Origin: DATEMK01 sp039914625
Lineage (GTDB): Bacteria; Bacteroidota; Bacteroidia; AKYH767-A; OLB10
Assembly (NCBI GenBank): GCA_039914625.1
Contig: JBDSOU010000212.1
Coordinates: forward strand, 1 to 13,317
Reading direction: 5' to 3'
DNA length: 13,317 nucleotides
Part shown: one piece after another, positions 1-7,277 of the stretch
Layout of the letters: each line of letters begins with the position of its first letter
How positions within the stretch are numbered: position 1 is the first letter of the stretch
The notes under the pieces: model-generated
Seen by the model: only the letters and a program-made list of their open reading frames with translations
The model's database searches: none
Told to the model about the DNA's origin: nothing
Position numbers and translations under genes: made by a program

Positions 1-1
1 A

Positions 2-2044
2 GCATCTGATAATTGCGGAACAGCATCCCTGAGCAGCACGCATAACCCGGGAGCGACTTTCCCGTTAGGAACTACCAATGTAACTTATACAGCCGATGAT
101 GGCAATGGTAATACAGCAACGTGCAGCTTTACAATAACTGTAATTGAAAACCCTACTGCGGTTATAAGCAATAACTCATCTATATGTCTTGGTCAGCCTG
201 CTGCCGTTCATTTAATATTTACCGGAACAGGTCCCTGGAACTATACCGTTTCAGATGGCTCGCAAATAGTATCGGGTTCTGCTGCAACAAGCCCGGTTGA
301 TATTAACATAACCCCGCCTTCAATCGGAGTGCATAATTATTCCGTAACTGTATTAGCTGACGCTAACTGCAGCGGCAGCGGATCAGGAGCGTCTGTAGTA
401 ACTGTAAGTTCAGCTCCTCCTTCCAACTCTGTGGGAACCATTACAGCCCCGCTCCAGGCATGCAGTGGAGATGTCTCCTTAATTACTTCTAACGGTGTGG
501 GAGGTCAGAACATTAACTATTCATGGAATACAGGTACCACCTCGTCTGTAGTTAAATTCAGCGACAACGTTGGAGGGCCTTTTGTCAGCGGTCCTTTCTT
601 AACCTCAGTAAATTCAGTGTATGCCCAATTCGGGGCTGTAACCACATCGGGTTATGATATATGTGTGCAGGGTGTAAACGGATGCGGCAGCACGAATAAC
701 AAATGTACATTCGTGAGAGGAAAGGTAAGTGTTCCGTCAACCATTACCGGACCCAATGTTGCCTGTCCGGGAGATTTAAAAAATTATAGCTGTAGCCTCT
801 CTGGAGGAGCCTCGCTATACACTTGGTCATTCAATATCCCCGGAGCTGTAATTACTAATAATGGTACGCCCAGCGTGCAGGTAACATTTCCTGCATTCAC
901 TTCTGGACAATTATGTGTAACAGCAGCGTTAGCATGTGGCGGTTCTTCAACAAGTGCGGCAAAATGCATGACCGTTTCAAATACGCCTCTTGCACCGGGA
1001 ACAGTCACCGGGCCTGCAAAAGTCTGTCCCGGAGCAACGGGAATATCGTTCTCTATAACTCCTATTTCCGGAGCATCAGGGTATAACTGGACGGTACCTG
1101 CCGGAGCAACTATTACTGGCGGAGCCAATACTCCTTCCATTGCAGTAAGCTTTCCAAATCCCTACACGGGAGCGCCTCCTGTTTGTGTATCCGCATTGAG
1201 CGCCTGTGCATCAAGCGTATCAAATTGCAAGGCTGTGGGTTCCAACATTCCCGGTCAACCCGGAGCTATGACCGGACCGGTTAACGGAGTTTGCAACTCT
1301 ACTGTTCAATACTCTATTGCTAACGTTGCATCAGCATCAAGTTATACATGGACTATACCTGCAGGCTCAACCAATTTCTTAGGACAGGGCTCTACATCCA
1401 TTCAGTTTACAGTGCCCCCGGCTCCCTTCACAAGCGGAGTGGTAAGTGTTGTTGCTAATACAATAGCCTGTACGCCCGGCACAAGTTCACCAAGGACTAT
1501 CACTATATACGGAGCACCATCTCTCCCCTCCGCTATTTCACCGAACCCACCGGCATGGTGCGATTTCGGATTTATCAACTTCAGTGTTACCCCTGTTTCC
1601 CCGCTGCCGGTTTACCAGTGGGTTGTTACAAACGGATCAATTGATGCGGGACAAAACAGCAATAACATTGATGTGACCTGGGGAGCAGGAGCAGGAATTG
1701 TAAAAGTGAGATCTGTCAATTCATGCGGAGCAAGCAGTTACCGTACACTGAATGCTACATCAGTTTGCAGGGAAGAAAAAGCCCTGATCACTTCGGGTGA
1801 GTTATCTGTTTACCCGAATCCTGCACACGATAAGATTACTGTTGAACTAAATAGCAGCAGTAATGAACAGGCCCTTATTAGGATCAACGACCTGACCGGC
1901 AAGCTGATTTATTCACAGCAGGCTGAATTCCTTAACGGAATGTCAGCTTTTGAAATAAACCTCGCTCATATAGCCAAAGGAGTGTATATACTTTCTGTTG
2001 AAAGAAACAGTGGTGCAGAAAGGCTGAGAATAGTGGTTCAGTAA
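2..2044 (+). CDS. Large secreted HYR/PKD-like repeat protein with T9SS C-terminal sorting domain (5' truncated)
   Basis: The frame is open from the left window edge (about 680 residues visible), so the true start lies outside; an internal GTG at 329 is not a credible start. The first ~50 residues are the end of a HYR (hyalin) repeat, with the pattern FPLGTTNVTYTADDGNGNTATC. About five Ig/PKD-like repeats of 80-100 residues follow (roughly 419-725, 726-982, 983-1246, 1247-1510, 1511-1759). Several share the layout TGP..VCPG, then YxWTxPAG, then a paired C-terminal Cys. The last ~90 residues (from about 1771) are a type A T9SS sorting domain: VYPNPAHDKITVEL, INDLTGKLI, and a closing AKGVYILSV plus basic tail. 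By family knowledge the product crosses the outer membrane by the type IX system and is attached to the surface or released. The role is probably adhesin-like or structural, and no catalytic domain is visible. The family call is firm; the function is not. Confidence 0.9.
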   Translation, partial: ASDNCGTASLSSTHNPGATFPLGTTNVTYTADDGNGNTATCSFTITVIENPTAVISNNSSICLGQPAAVHLIFTGTGPWNYTVSDGSQIVSGSAATSPVDINITPPSIGVHNYSVTVLADANCSGSGSGASVVTVSSAPPSNSVGTITAPLQACSGDVSLITSNGVGGQNINYSWNTGTTSSVVKFSDNVGGPFVSGPFLTSVNSVYAQFGAVTTSGYDICVQGVNGCGSTNNKCTFVRGKVSVPSTITGPNVACPGDLKNYSCSLSGGASLYTWSFNIPGAVITNNGTPSVQVTFPAFTSGQLCVTAALACGGSSTSAAKCMTVSNTPLAPGTVTGPAKVCPGATGISFSITPISGASGYNWTVPAGATITGGANTPSIAVSFPNPYTGAPPVCVSALSACASSVSNCKAVGSNIPGQPGAMTGPVNGVCNSTVQYSIANVASASSYTWTIPAGSTNFLGQGSTSIQFTVPPAPFTSGVVSVVANTIACTPGTSSPRTITIYGAPSLPSAISPNPPAWCDFGFINFSVTPVSPLPVYQWVVTNGSIDAGQNSNNIDVTWGAGAGIVKVRSVNSCGASSYRTLNATSVCREEKALITSGELSVYPNPAHDKITVELNSSSNEQALIRINDLTGKLIYSQQAEFLNGMSAFEINLAHIAKGVYILSVERNSGAERLRIVVQ

Positions 2045-2081
2045 AAAATTCAGAAGGCCGGAAATTAGTTAATGATTTGAG

Positions 2082-2134
2082 CCGGGAGTTGAATTTCAAA
2101 ACATCAAATACTTGTTTTGAAATTCAACTCCCGG
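2082..2134 (+). terminator. 22-bp perfect inverted repeat, probable transcription terminator/3' hairpin
   Basis: Arms at 2082-2103 and 2113-2134 are perfect reverse complements of 22 nt, with a 9-nt loop. G-T and A-T pairs could extend the stem by a few positions at its base. It begins 37 bp after the stop of the T9SS gene and sits just before the purQ promoter region. There is no downstream T-run, so it is not a textbook intrinsic terminator. It may be a 3'-end-stabilising hairpin or a rho-assisted stop. Confidence 0.6.
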
Positions 2135-2143
2135 TTCGCATTA

Positions 2144-2170
2144 TTGGTTCATTTGTAAATTGTAAGTTTG
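2144..2170 (+). promoter_or_regulatory. Candidate Bacteroidetes-type promoter of purQ
   Basis: An exact TAnnTTTG -7 element (TAAGTTTG, 2163-2170) has a TTG at 2144-2146 at roughly the -33 position (spacer 16, slightly short). Transcription would begin near 2177, leaving a leader of about 25 nt before the purQ ATG at 2203. No Shine-Dalgarno sequence is seen, only an A-rich leader, which is normal in this phylum. Confidence 0.5.
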
Positions 2171-2202
2171 CAGTGTTGTAAACCTGTAAAATTTTAAAAG
2201 CA

Positions 2203-2895
2203 ATGAAATTTGGTGTTGTAATTTTTCCCGGCTCTAACTGTGACAGGGACATGATTCATGTGCTTCAAAATATCATGAAGCAAAAAGTAGAAGTGCTGTG
2301 GCACAAAGATCATGATCTGAAAAACTGCGACATGATTGTACTGCCGGGCGGGTTTTCTTTTGGAGATTATTTGCGTTCTGGAGCTATAGCCCGGTTTTCA
2401 CCCATCATGCAGGAAATAACTCAATTTGCTGATAAAGGCGGATATGTTTTTGGCGTGTGCAATGGCTTCCAGATTTTATGCGAATCGCATTTACTACCGG
2501 GTACATTGCTGCACAACCTTCATCACAAATTTATCTGCAAAAATGTTTTCATAAAAGCAGAAACTGATGAAAGTCTTATTACTTCAAAGCTCAGCATGGG
2601 CAAAGTTTTAAAAATTCCTGTTGCTCACGCAGAAGGACGTTTTTATGCTGATGAAAATACGCTGCGTGAATTAAACGAAAAGAACCAGGTGCTTTTCCGC
2701 TATTGCGATGAGAAGGGAAACTTTATTGATGATCACAATCCAAACGGTGCTGCTGAAAGCATTGCGGGAATATGCAACAGGACACGAAATGTTTTTGGCA
2801 TGATGCCACATCCCGAAAGAGCTGCCGATAACCTTCTGGGTAACACTGATGGAATTGGAATTTTTCAATCCGTTCTGAATTATGTGGAAGCTTAG
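2203..2895 (+). CDS. purQ: Phosphoribosylformylglycinamidine synthase, glutaminase subunit PurQ
   Basis: The 230-residue protein is a class I glutamine amidotransferase. It supplies ammonia from glutamine for converting FGAR to FGAM, the fourth step of de novo purine synthesis, in the cytoplasm. Visible hallmarks are the N-terminal VVIFPGSNCDRD, the LPGGFSFGDYLRSGAIAR oxyanion region (about residues 47-64), the nucleophile elbow GVCNGFQIL with Cys86, and the catalytic His203 and Glu205 in MPHPERA. The length fits the small stand-alone PurQ of the PurS-PurL-PurQ complex, not the fused large PurL; purS and purL are not in this window. It stands alone, with its own candidate promoter 33 bp upstream. 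The minus-strand gene beyond its 3' end is convergent, and no clear terminator follows it. Confidence 0.96.
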   Translation: MKFGVVIFPGSNCDRDMIHVLQNIMKQKVEVLWHKDHDLKNCDMIVLPGGFSFGDYLRSGAIARFSPIMQEITQFADKGGYVFGVCNGFQILCESHLLPGTLLHNLHHKFICKNVFIKAETDESLITSKLSMGKVLKIPVAHAEGRFYADENTLRELNEKNQVLFRYCDEKGNFIDDHNPNGAAESIAGICNRTRNVFGMMPHPERAADNLLGNTDGIGIFQSVLNYVEA

Positions 2896-3060
2896 TCCAG
2901 CTTCATATTTTATCATGACGTCAGCCACTTTAGCAAAAGCATCAATGCGAGTTTCATAAATTGATAAATCTTTGAAAGCCGGTTTCAATGCTTCCGGGTT
3001 AATCAAATTCACAAAGTCATGATACCAATCAATCCTTTGTTTTTGGAAAAAGCGAATGGA
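2884..3060 (-). pseudogene. Coding-like fragment of unknown origin, possible gene remnant
   Basis: Between purQ and the next minus-strand gene, the minus strand is open in a frame different from the neighbour. It reads a protein-like stretch around DWYHDFVNLINPEALKPAF, then KDLSIYETRIDAF, then AKVADVMIKYEAGL. Codons are mostly G- or A-initial, as in real coding sequence and unlike AT-rich spacer. The frame has a stop at about 3072-3074 and only a weak GTG at 3012. At its end it runs on into the antisense of purQ, where protein character disappears. It could be a leftover of a deleted gene, a frameshifted end, or chance. I do not recognise the family. Confidence 0.3.
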
Positions 3061-3685
3061 AAATTTCAGCTACATATATTTTCAACTGTATGCTGTAAAT
3101 TAGAGAATTAAAATTTTCGTGTATATTGCTGTTGTCTTTTAACATCAGCCTGAACCCGAGTCCGGCCCCCACTCCCGCCCATTTAATAACTTTATATTGA
3201 GCATCCACATTCATAGTCATCAATGCAATTGCTTCTTTATCTGTCTGTCCGCGATCACCGGCCATATTTGTATAATAATAGAAATATGATTTTCCCCACC
3301 CTAAATTAACAGGAACACTTAACTGCCAGGGATCTTCATGGTAAAAGATGTATTCAAATGAAAGAGGAATAAAACTCATTTCAAGCTTAGCGTTCTGTGT
3401 GGTATCCTTATTATTGTAATGAAGCTTTTTTGGTTTCACAATATCAGAAGTTAGTACATAATACCCGATACCTATCTTAACCCGGTTATTAAATTCCAGC
3501 CCGGCTTTATAGCCAAAGGTATTGGCGCCTTTACTGGAAACAAAAGAGTTGTAAGCATCCAATTGGAAAAAAACTTTTGGTTTAGTGTGAAAGCTTGCGG
3601 ATATAGTATCCAATATCTGGCTTTTTGCAGAATGAAAAAATAACGTCAGGCACATACAGGTAATGAAATACGCGAGCTTACTCAT
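3029..3685 (-). CDS. Predicted outer-membrane beta-barrel protein
   Basis: From the ATG at 3685 the product is about 218 residues. It opens with a clear signal peptide (MSKLAYFITCMCLTLFFHSA, likely cut near AKSQ). Short amphipathic strands rich in Tyr, Phe and Gly follow, such as FGYKAGLEFNNRVKIGIGYY, FIPLSFEYIFYH, VPVNLGWGKSYFYYY and AGVGAGLGFRLML, ending with YSIQLKIYVAEIF. This is the layout of small Bacteroidetes outer-membrane barrel proteins. The frame is open to a GTG at 3721, but that would put twelve polar residues before the signal peptide. It would also place the start at or before the transcription start expected from the TAnnTTTG element at 3726-3733. I therefore prefer the ATG. 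The gene lies 127 bp downstream of the epimerase gene on the same strand. The exact role is unknown. Confidence 0.75.
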   Translation of the reverse strand: MSKLAYFITCMCLTLFFHSAKSQILDTISASFHTKPKVFFQLDAYNSFVSSKGANTFGYKAGLEFNNRVKIGIGYYVLTSDIVKPKKLHYNNKDTTQNAKLEMSFIPLSFEYIFYHEDPWQLSVPVNLGWGKSYFYYYTNMAGDRGQTDKEAIALMTMNVDAQYKVIKWAGVGAGLGFRLMLKDNSNIHENFNSLIYSIQLKIYVAEIFHSLFPKTKD

Positions 3686-3725
3686 TCCATTATCCGAAGA
3701 TTCCAATATTCCTTTTTTCACTTTT

Positions 3726-3733
3726 CAAAAATA
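3726..3733 (-). promoter_or_regulatory. Candidate -7 promoter element (TATTTTTG) of the outer-membrane protein gene
   Basis: On the minus strand the octamer matches TAnnTTTG exactly. A convincing -33 TTG is not present at the usual distance. If used, transcription begins near 3719, which argues for the downstream ATG at 3685 as the start of translation. Confidence 0.35.
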
Positions 3734-3811
3734 TTCAAATAAAAAGATGAAAGTGAGTGACGAGTAAGAAAGTTGTGCTGTAGCAACATACACCTTTTAA
3801 AAACAAAGAAC

Positions 3812-4828
3812 TTATGAAATCTTTTCAACTCCTATCCCTGAGTTGTCATTCAAAATAATTTTTCCTTCTTCATAAGCAATTCCTTTAAACGGATCGTTTG
3901 AAATTAAAAGCGGTCCGTCCAGGTCAGCCCAGTCTGTTAGCGGTGAAAGCTGGGCTGCAGCTGAAACTCCGCAACTGCTTTCACTCATGCAGCCGATGAG
4001 GATTTTCATATCAAGTTCTTTTGCTCTTTTGATCATTTTCAACGCTTCATGCATACCCCCGCATTTCATCAGCTTGATATTGATACCGTGATAAGCGTCT
4101 TTTATTTTTTCAATGTCATCAAAAATCTGCACAGCTTCATCAGTGATAACAGGCAACGGACTTTTTTCTTTCAACCATTGAGCATCCTCAATTTTATTTT
4201 TTTCAAGAGGCTGTTCAATAAAAATGGCTCCCTGCTCTTTCAAATAATAAATCATATCCAAAGCAAATTCTTTTTCATTCCAACCCTGGTTTGCATCCAC
4301 GCAAATGGGTTTATCGGTTTCATTCCGGATAGTTTCAATAATCAGTTTATCGAACGGTCCGCCTAATTTTATTTTCAGCAAATTAAAATCTTTTGCTTCC
4401 TGCAATTTTTGCAAAATGATTTTCGGAGTGTCCATGCCGATGGTAAAAGTGGTGTACGGTGTATTTTCTTTTTCTAATCCGAACATTTGATGACAGGGTT
4501 TTTCTAAAATCTTTCCTGTAAGATCGTGCAATGCAATATCAACAGCTGCTTTAGCCGCGTTGTTATTTTTATCAATTGAGAAAACATAATGAAGGATTTT
4601 TTCTTTTTCAATGGGAGATGAGAATTGCTGCAAATCCAATTTCGATAAAAAATTTATTACCGATTGTTGTGTTTCAGTTAAATAAGGCGGCAGCGCAGCT
4701 TCGCCATATCCAATAAGGTTTTCATATTGAAGTTCAACATACACTACAGGAGTAAAATCTCTTTTCCCCGCTGCTATTGCAAAAGGGTGCCTGAATTTTA
4801 AATCGAACGGGTAAAACCTAAGTTTCAT
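3812..4828 (-). CDS. Dipeptide epimerase (L-Ala-D/L-Glu epimerase type), enolase superfamily
   Basis: The 338-residue protein belongs to the muconate-lactonizing/dipeptide epimerase branch of the enolase superfamily. It has an N-terminal capping domain (about 1-120) and a C-terminal TIM-like barrel. Visible active-site residues are the KxK pair Lys152/Lys154 (LLKIKLGG), metal ligands Asp178 (VDANQGW), Glu205 (IEQPLE) and Asp230 (ITDEA), and the opposite-face base Lys252 (NIKLMKCGG). A DxD motif, Asp302/Asp304 (WADLDGPLL), fits binding of the dipeptide alpha-ammonium group. Spacing between these residues closely follows E. coli YcjG. By family knowledge it epimerises L-Ala-D-Glu to L-Ala-L-Glu during recycling of murein peptides in the cytoplasm. 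Substrate specificity cannot be settled from motifs, since related epimerases accept other dipeptides. No peptidase or murein permease gene is adjacent. Confidence 0.87.
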   Translation of the reverse strand: MKLRFYPFDLKFRHPFAIAAGKRDFTPVVYVELQYENLIGYGEAALPPYLTETQQSVINFLSKLDLQQFSSPIEKEKILHYVFSIDKNNNAAKAAVDIALHDLTGKILEKPCHQMFGLEKENTPYTTFTIGMDTPKIILQKLQEAKDFNLLKIKLGGPFDKLIIETIRNETDKPICVDANQGWNEKEFALDMIYYLKEQGAIFIEQPLEKNKIEDAQWLKEKSPLPVITDEAVQIFDDIEKIKDAYHGINIKLMKCGGMHEALKMIKRAKELDMKILIGCMSESSCGVSAAAQLSPLTDWADLDGPLLISNDPFKGIAYEEGKIILNDNSGIGVEKIS

Positions 4829-4915
4829 AAGTACTATGAGGGATTAAAAAATATTTCTATTTTTGACAACCTTTTAATGGTGTCGCCAGTCAGCAGTATG
4901 CAAATGACCAATAAT

Positions 4916-5048
4916 CAGTAATCTGTAATCTGTAATCTGTAATCTGTAATCTATAATCAGTAATCAGTAATCAGTAATCAGTAATCAGTAATCAGTAATC
5001 AGTAATCAGTAATCAGTAATCAGTAATCAGTAATCAGTAATCAGTAAT
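4916..5048 (+). repeat. Heptanucleotide tandem array, 19 units, upstream of gdhA
   Basis: Exactly 19 contiguous 7-bp units fill 133 bp. The first is CAGTAAT, then come four CTGTAAT (4923-4950), one CTATAAT (4951-4957) and thirteen identical CAGTAAT (4958-5048). A diverged unit-like ATAAT precedes it. The array ends 75 bp before the gdhA start and fills most of the 295-bp gap between divergent genes. Identical units clustered on the gdhA side suggest recent slippage expansion. Most other positions in the gap are unremarkable AT-rich sequence. Confidence 0.95.
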
Positions 5049-5123
5049 CAATTGTAATTGGCAAAAGAACTAAAAACCAAACTATCATAACTAAACTTTA
5101 TACATTAAACTCAAAAAAATTTT

Positions 5124-6479
5124 ATGGCAAAAGCAAATCCGGTTGAACGATCAATTAATGATTTCATGCAGAGAATTATTGCAAAGAACCGCGGAGAAAC
5201 GGAATTCCACCAGGCTGTTCATGAAGTGGCTGAAGTGGTAATTCCTTTTATGGAAGAACATCCGAAATACAAAGAAGCGAAAATACTTGAGCGCATTGCC
5301 GAGCCGGAGCGTGTAATTATTTTTCGCGTACCGTGGATTGATGACCGCAAACAATTCCAGATCAACCGGGGTTTTCGCATTCAAATGAACAGCGCACTGG
5401 GTCCTTATAAAGGCGGATTGCGTTTTCATCCTTCAGTATATATTGGCATTTTGAAATTCCTGGCTTTTGAACAGGTTTTTAAAAATAGCCTTACTACTTT
5501 GCCAATGGGTGGCGGCAAAGGCGGAAGTGATTTTGATCCGAAAGGAAAATCTGATAATGAGGTGATGCGTTTCTGCCAGAGTTTTATGACTGAATTGTTC
5601 AGGCACATTGATGCGTATGCTGATGTTCCGGCAGGTGATATCGGAGTTGGCGGACGCGAAATCGGTTTTTTATTCGGGCAGTATAAAAGAATTGCCAACC
5701 GCTTTACAGGCATTCTTACCGGCAAAGGAACCAATTATGGCGGAAGCTTAATACGTCCTGAAGCTACAGGTTACGGCTGTGTATATTTTACACAGGAAAT
5801 GCTTGCTGCGAAAAGAGACGGAATAAAAAACAAAACTGTTGTTATTTCGGGTTCTGGAAATGTGGCGCAGTATGCTGCTGAGAAAGTGATTCAACTTGGC
5901 GGAAAGGTAGTTACCATGAGCGACAGCGATGGATTTATCTATGACAAAAACGGCATCAATGGTGAAAAGCTTGCATGGATCATGGATCTAAAAAACGAAC
6001 AGCGCGGGCGCATCAGCGAGTATAAAAAGAAATTTAACGGAGAGTTTCACCAGGGAAAAACACCATGGGGAATTAAATGTGATGTGGCATTACCCTGTGC
6101 CACACAAAATGAATTGAACGAGGCTGATGCAAAGGTATTAGTGAATAACGGATGCAAAGCTGTTGCTGAAGGAGCTAACATGCCCTGCACTCCTGAAGCA
6201 GTTATGGTATTTATCAATGCAAAAATTCATTTCGCTCCGGGCAAAGCAAGCAATGCAGGCGGTGTGGCAGTGAGCGGTTTGGAAATGTCACAAAATTCGA
6301 TGCGCCTTTCATGGACACGCGAAGAAGTGGATGCACGTCTTCATGAAATCATGAAAAGCATTCACCAGACTTGTTTGACCTATGGCGGTGAAAAAGGATT
6401 TACTAATTATGTGAAAGGCGCTAACATTGGCGGTTTTGTTAAAGTGGCTGATGCCATGCTTTCACAAGGATTAGTTTAA
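5124..6479 (+). CDS. gdhA: Glutamate dehydrogenase, NADP-type hexameric family
   Basis: The 451-residue protein matches the roughly 450-residue bacterial hexameric GDH family. It reversibly aminates 2-oxoglutarate to glutamate with NAD(P)H in the cytoplasm. The N-terminal substrate domain shows GPYKGGLRFHP (Lys96), the catalytic Lys132 in PMGGGKGGSDFDP, and Asp172 in PAGDIGVGGREIG. The Rossmann domain shows ISGSGNVAQYAAEK (about 241-254), followed by a strand ending SDSDG (266-270). The ATG at 5124 is chosen because MAKANPVERSINDFM aligns with typical family N-termini. The cofactor is likely NADPH by overall family similarity, but this is not certain from motifs. The leader contains the heptamer array (4916-5048). 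No exact TAnnTTTG element is obvious between the array and the start. The gene ends 48 bp from the convergent ABC ATPase gene with no strong terminator. Confidence 0.96.
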   Translation: MAKANPVERSINDFMQRIIAKNRGETEFHQAVHEVAEVVIPFMEEHPKYKEAKILERIAEPERVIIFRVPWIDDRKQFQINRGFRIQMNSALGPYKGGLRFHPSVYIGILKFLAFEQVFKNSLTTLPMGGGKGGSDFDPKGKSDNEVMRFCQSFMTELFRHIDAYADVPAGDIGVGGREIGFLFGQYKRIANRFTGILTGKGTNYGGSLIRPEATGYGCVYFTQEMLAAKRDGIKNKTVVISGSGNVAQYAAEKVIQLGGKVVTMSDSDGFIYDKNGINGEKLAWIMDLKNEQRGRISEYKKKFNGEFHQGKTPWGIKCDVALPCATQNELNEADAKVLVNNGCKAVAEGANMPCTPEAVMVFINAKIHFAPGKASNAGGVAVSGLEMSQNSMRLSWTREEVDARLHEIMKSIHQTCLTYGGEKGFTNYVKGANIGGFVKVADAMLSQGLV

Positions 6480-6527
6480 GCATCTGTGTAATTTAAAATG
6501 GAATGAAGGATTCGCGAAAAAAATCAT

Positions 6528-7277
6528 TTATTCAAACCATATAAACAATTCATTCAGTTGCAATTTTTCTTTTTCTGCTTTCTGTATATCGCGAAAAATT
6601 TTACCATCGTGCATTTGAATAATACGATTGCCCAAACGATGGGCATCCTTCAAATGATGCGTGATAAAAATTGTTGTAAAGCCAAATAAAGAAATAAACT
6701 TCACAGCATTGCTCATTAGTAATTCAGAAGTTTTCGGATCAAGTGCAGCAGTTGGCTCATCCATCAATAAAATTTTTGCTTTATCCATTACAGCCATACT
6801 TAACGTTAATGCCTGTCGTTGCCCTCCTGACAATGAACCAACGGGTGAATCCAGCTTGTTTTCCAACCCCATATTCAATAACCGGATTTTTTCCTGAACT
6901 TCTGTGCGAAATTTTTTTGTGATTCCCATCACAAATTTTTTTGGTTTGGTTCGTAAAGCAGCTAAACGGAAGTTGTCAATAATGCTAAGGTCAGGTGCAG
7001 TTCCCTGCAAAGGGTTTTGAAAAATGCGTGCAATCCATTTGCTGCGTTCAAAATCTTTTAAATGATTTACTTTTTTTCCTTCAATTAATACATCACCTGA
7101 ACTAACTGTTGCATTACCAGCAATTACATTTATCAAAGTAGATTTACCTGAACCGTTGCTTCCGAGTAATACGAGAAATTCACCCTTTTCAATTTTCAAA
7201 TTAATATCTTTCAATGCATGAACCGCATTTGCAGTTCCGTCATTAAAAATTTTATATACGTTTCGCAATTCAATCAT
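6528..7277 (-). CDS. ABC importer ATP-binding protein
   Basis: The 249-residue ATPase has all core motifs: Walker A GSNGSGKST (39-47), Q-loop Gln87 in FQNP, signature LSGGQRQ (149-155), Walker B ILLMDEP (169-175), D-loop ALD (178-180) and switch His207 in ITHH. It energises the permease encoded immediately upstream. The two reading frames overlap by four bases (ATGA), which implies translational coupling. Together with the ABC_sub_bind-type lipoprotein at 8841-9809 this resembles the TrpXYZ/LivG-like importers for small hydrophobic or aromatic solutes. The substrate cannot be read from the ATPase. It is the last gene of the cassette and converges on gdhA. Confidence 0.93.
   Translation of the reverse strand: MIELRNVYKIFNDGTANAVHALKDINLKIEKGEFLVLLGSNGSGKSTLINVIAGNATVSSGDVLIEGKKVNHLKDFERSKWIARIFQNPLQGTAPDLSIIDNFRLAALRTKPKKFVMGITKKFRTEVQEKIRLLNMGLENKLDSPVGSLSGGQRQALTLSMAVMDKAKILLMDEPTAALDPKTSELLMSNAVKFISLFGFTTIFITHHLKDAHRLGNRIIQMHDGKIFRDIQKAEKEKLQLNELFIWFE

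Noticed and set aside
784..1140. Minus-strand open frame inside the T9SS repeat protein
   Set aside because: It is antisense to a well-supported coding frame with clear repeats; it arises from the Gly/Thr/Pro-rich codon use.
4916..5048. CRISPR array
   Set aside because: Units are 7 bp and directly adjoining, with no unique spacers; it is a simple tandem repeat.
6480..6527. Bidirectional terminator between gdhA and the ABC ATPase gene
   Set aside because: Only the 8-bp palindrome TTCGCGAA (6511-6518) next to an A-run is present; the stem is too short to support a terminator call.
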